A stretch of 64,000 nucleotides of DNA from Heliocidaris erythrogramma. Its lineage: Eukaryota; Echinodermata; Echinoidea; Camarodonta; Echinometridae. The translations under genes and the position numbers were made by a program. The DNA is taken from NCBI GenBank assembly GCA_025617745.1, contig CM046853.1, forward strand, positions 57,869,233 through 57,933,232. Direction: 5' to 3'. The notes below the pieces were generated by a model. It was given only the letters and a program-made list of their open reading frames with translations, was not told the DNA's origin and did not search any database. Below, in pieces: positions 62,801 through 64,000 of this stretch (its first letter is position 1; the number at the start of each line of letters is the position of its first letter).

Positions 62801-63049
62801 ATTATACTGGTCTAATACATGTAAATTTTATTTTAACAGCGAGTCCGTTTACGTTCTTTCCTCCAAATAACGATGGCATTGATAAGCTGCCCCGAGACGA
62901 ACTGAAGAAACTGGAACATAATACCACATTACTACGCGAAGTGTTACTCTACCATCTCTTAGACTGGACTGTCTATGCATCTGGGAGCTACGATGGAGAA
63001 GTGTTCGTTACTGAACAGGGAGAGTCTATTAATCTTACTGTCTGGTATG
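59644..63049 (+). CDS. fasciclin (FAS1) domain secreted protein, TGFBI/periostin-like, partial at 3' end
   Basis: Four coding exons (59644-59854, 61204-61430, 62194-62380, 62840-63049) join in consistent phases (1, 0, 1, 1) to give 278 residues; the gene continues beyond the window. A signal peptide (residues 1-21, Leu/Val/Trp-rich core, likely cut before QPDP) is followed by FAS1 domain 1 (about 40-186): first conserved block GPFTLFAPYDLAF at 71-83, FH in place of the YH motif in LLLFHTV, and second block VRIISNVMHPV at 166-176. Domain 2 begins at about 190 with SPFTFFPPNN and has a classic LLYHLL. FAS1 proteins act outside the cell in adhesion and matrix assembly. The start was chosen for the signal peptide; an in-frame ATG at 59521 would bury it. 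No EMI domain precedes domain 1, unlike vertebrate TGFBI/periostin. Confidence 0.92.
60021..60822. mobile_element. internally deleted Tc1/mariner element with ~270-bp TIRs, in FAS1 intron 1
   Basis: Terminal inverted repeats 60021-60288 and 60552-60822 are nearly identical apart from a 3-base indel, beginning CACTAAAGGAAAAAAGAAAC. TA duplicates flank them (60019-60020, 60823-60824). The space between holds only the end of a transposase gene. High TIR identity suggests a recent arrival. Confidence 0.95.
60289..60567 (+). pseudogene. Tc1-like transposase C-terminal remnant
   Basis: Reads LEQEDIDVLPWFARSPDL then SPIEHLWEELGRRVSRRD, the hallmark C-terminal block of Tc1/mariner DDE transposases with the third catalytic acidic residue (E of SPIE). 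It runs to a stop inside the right TIR (..YELANPF). The DNA-binding N-terminus and the first two catalytic Asp residues are missing; the frame runs leftward into the left TIR without a real start. It cannot encode a working enzyme. Confidence 0.92.
61204..61430 (+). CDS. FAS1 gene coding exon 2 (core of domain 1)
   Basis: Acceptor ttctttaccag|gcccc. It begins with the conserved FAS1 phrase PFTLFAPYDLAF and ends ..IYQIGKMM at donor atg|gttggt, a weak donor. The alternative donor at 61465 would add residues atypical of the family and break the phase with exon 3. Confidence 0.85.
61575..61905. repeat. GA-rich microsatellite and LINE-like 3' tail in FAS1 intron 2
   Basis: Purine-rich (GA)n-like sequence at about 61575-61730. 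A T-rich segment follows, ending aaataaaattgaattgaa at about 61884-61901, resembling the tail at 12031-12052. Confidence 0.5.
62194..62380 (+). CDS. FAS1 gene coding exon 3 (end of domain 1)
   Basis: Acceptor atcatttctag|cggatt; encodes RITACGGPII through the second conserved FAS1 block to LQDYLR; donor agag|gtgcgt. Confidence 0.88.
62840..63049 (+). CDS. FAS1 gene coding exon 4 (start of domain 2)
   Basis: Acceptor attttaacag|cgagtc; encodes SPFTFFPPNN to ESINLTVWY; strong donor tatg|gtgagt. Phase 1 at the exit, so the next exon lies beyond 64000 or is not recognisable here. Confidence 0.9.
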
Positions 63050-64000
63050 GTGAGTAGATGTACAACCACAACGTTGTCTTAAAAAAATCCTTATCTAATC
63101 AAGTTCATAATTTAATATAGGGTTTCAATACGCTTCGTCTTTGCACATTTGCGGTAGCAAAGTTTGTTTATTTCATATACATGTACTGTAATGGAAGGCA
63201 CATTTCTATGTATCTTACAATAAAATCTTCAAACACAAGCTTTAGAAAACAAAAGAATATCATCAATCGAGATCAAGAAATTTGCGAGAATTTGTTTTAA
63301 ATTTGAATCTACATGTACTTAAATTCCAGTGAAGAATTATACATGGTACTACACTCTACATTTAGTGGTTGCGCACCTTTAATAAATAAAGTGAATTTTA
63401 TAATTCTCCACCATACTAGCCTGCCTTTGAATTGTCTGTCTAGCATTAACAATCCAACATAAGCCTCGCAGCCCGATTGCAAATAAACAGGAAATATGCA
63501 CTGCAGTTAAAAGAATTCATTAGATTATTGTAATACATGTACGTTTGATAACATAATTATTTTCATAACATAAAAGAGTGCCGTTGTGCAATATAACACT
63601 TGCCGAATTCGATGATAGAAATATCCCGTCATTATATTGATTCTGAGCATCAATAATCTATCACATTTTCTCTTATACTATTTCACAAACATACTCCCTC
63701 TTCAATATTCTCTCAATCGACTTATCACCACTAATCTTTATTTTCCTGTAATTATATTCTCTCAGCACTCTTCTTATCCTTAATAATTTTTTTTAGTATG
63801 CCACAAATATTGTTTTTTTCTTTGTCTATTTGTCTATTTTCTTTTAAACCCACTCTTGTTTCCCTCTTTCAAATTCATTTCACAGCATTCCCTTTTAAAT
63901 TGTCTCATTATGCCCCACTCTTCTTAATTCGTAATTTCTTTTCACAAAATTCTCTGTCATCGTCTCAATTTCTCCAACTGCATTATCCCCACCCCCCCCC
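63050..64000 (+). other. FAS1 gene intron 4 (partial)
   Basis: AT-rich sequence without a further FAS1-like exon. The window ends in a C-run. Confidence 0.7.

Noticed and set aside
1..64000. CRISPR arrays, bacterial operons, viral or toxin genes
   Set aside because: No regularly spaced direct repeats with unique spacers, no prokaryotic gene organisation and no recognisable viral or toxin coding sequence were seen; the sequence is animal nuclear DNA.

Overview
The window is a stretch of AT-rich, intron-containing animal genome. It is sparse in genes and dense in short inverted-repeat transposons, non-LTR retrotransposon remnants, microsatellites and homopolymeric G/C tracts. The mix of tRNA-derived SINEs, 'GTTTCATAAA' and 'CAGTCACAC' MITEs, multi-exon fasciclin-domain genes and an intronless bombesin-type receptor fits a marine invertebrate deuterostome, most likely an echinoderm such as a sea urchin. 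The species assignment is inference from sequence character; no database was searched.

Layout. From 1 to about 54 kb there is almost no supportable protein-coding sequence. A possible signal-peptide first exon lies at 801-867 (+), and an unrecognised possible exon abuts a transposon end near 43.4-43.6 kb (-). The rest is repeats: a diverged 414-bp tandem duplication (2.9-3.7 kb); a 500-N assembly gap flanked by homopolymers (9844-10343); retroelement 3' ends (10.8-12.05 kb); a MITE family with copies at 12.6 and 46.2 kb; a nested transposon complex at 14.2-16.1 kb with a simpler relative at 25.9-26.85 kb; a tRNA-derived SINE (21.55-21.95 kb); a dead LINE reverse transcriptase (35.7-37.24 kb); a perfect 32-bp-arm palindrome (37.9 kb); two large elements with arrays of short motifs in their ends (40.1-41.5 and 41.7-43.4 kb); several small MITEs (43.9-47.96 kb); CT-rich and trinucleotide microsatellites; and two abutting palindromic MITEs (52.0-52.5 kb).

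The last 10 kb holds the clear genes. At 54423-55571 (-) an intact 382-codon class A GPCR of the bombesin/CCHamide/endothelin-receptor type is encoded by one exon. At 57281-57352 (+) a tRNA-like gene with anticodon TCT is followed by a T5 stop and bracketed by 47-bp direct repeats. From 59644 (+) a secreted fasciclin (FAS1) protein of the TGFBI/periostin type starts and runs off the right edge; four coding exons with consistent phases are visible. Intron 1 carries an internally deleted Tc1/mariner element with long terminal inverted repeats and a transposase C-terminus remnant.

The receptor and the FAS1 protein have no evident functional link: one is a membrane neuropeptide-type receptor, the other an extracellular adhesion/matrix protein. 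The most distinctive feature of the window is a set of DNA transposons whose ends carry many copies of short CpG-containing words (GACGTC, TACGGAT, TTCGTA, TTCATAATTCCGAA), together with a three-level nested insertion whose empty sites can be read from a second copy in the same window.
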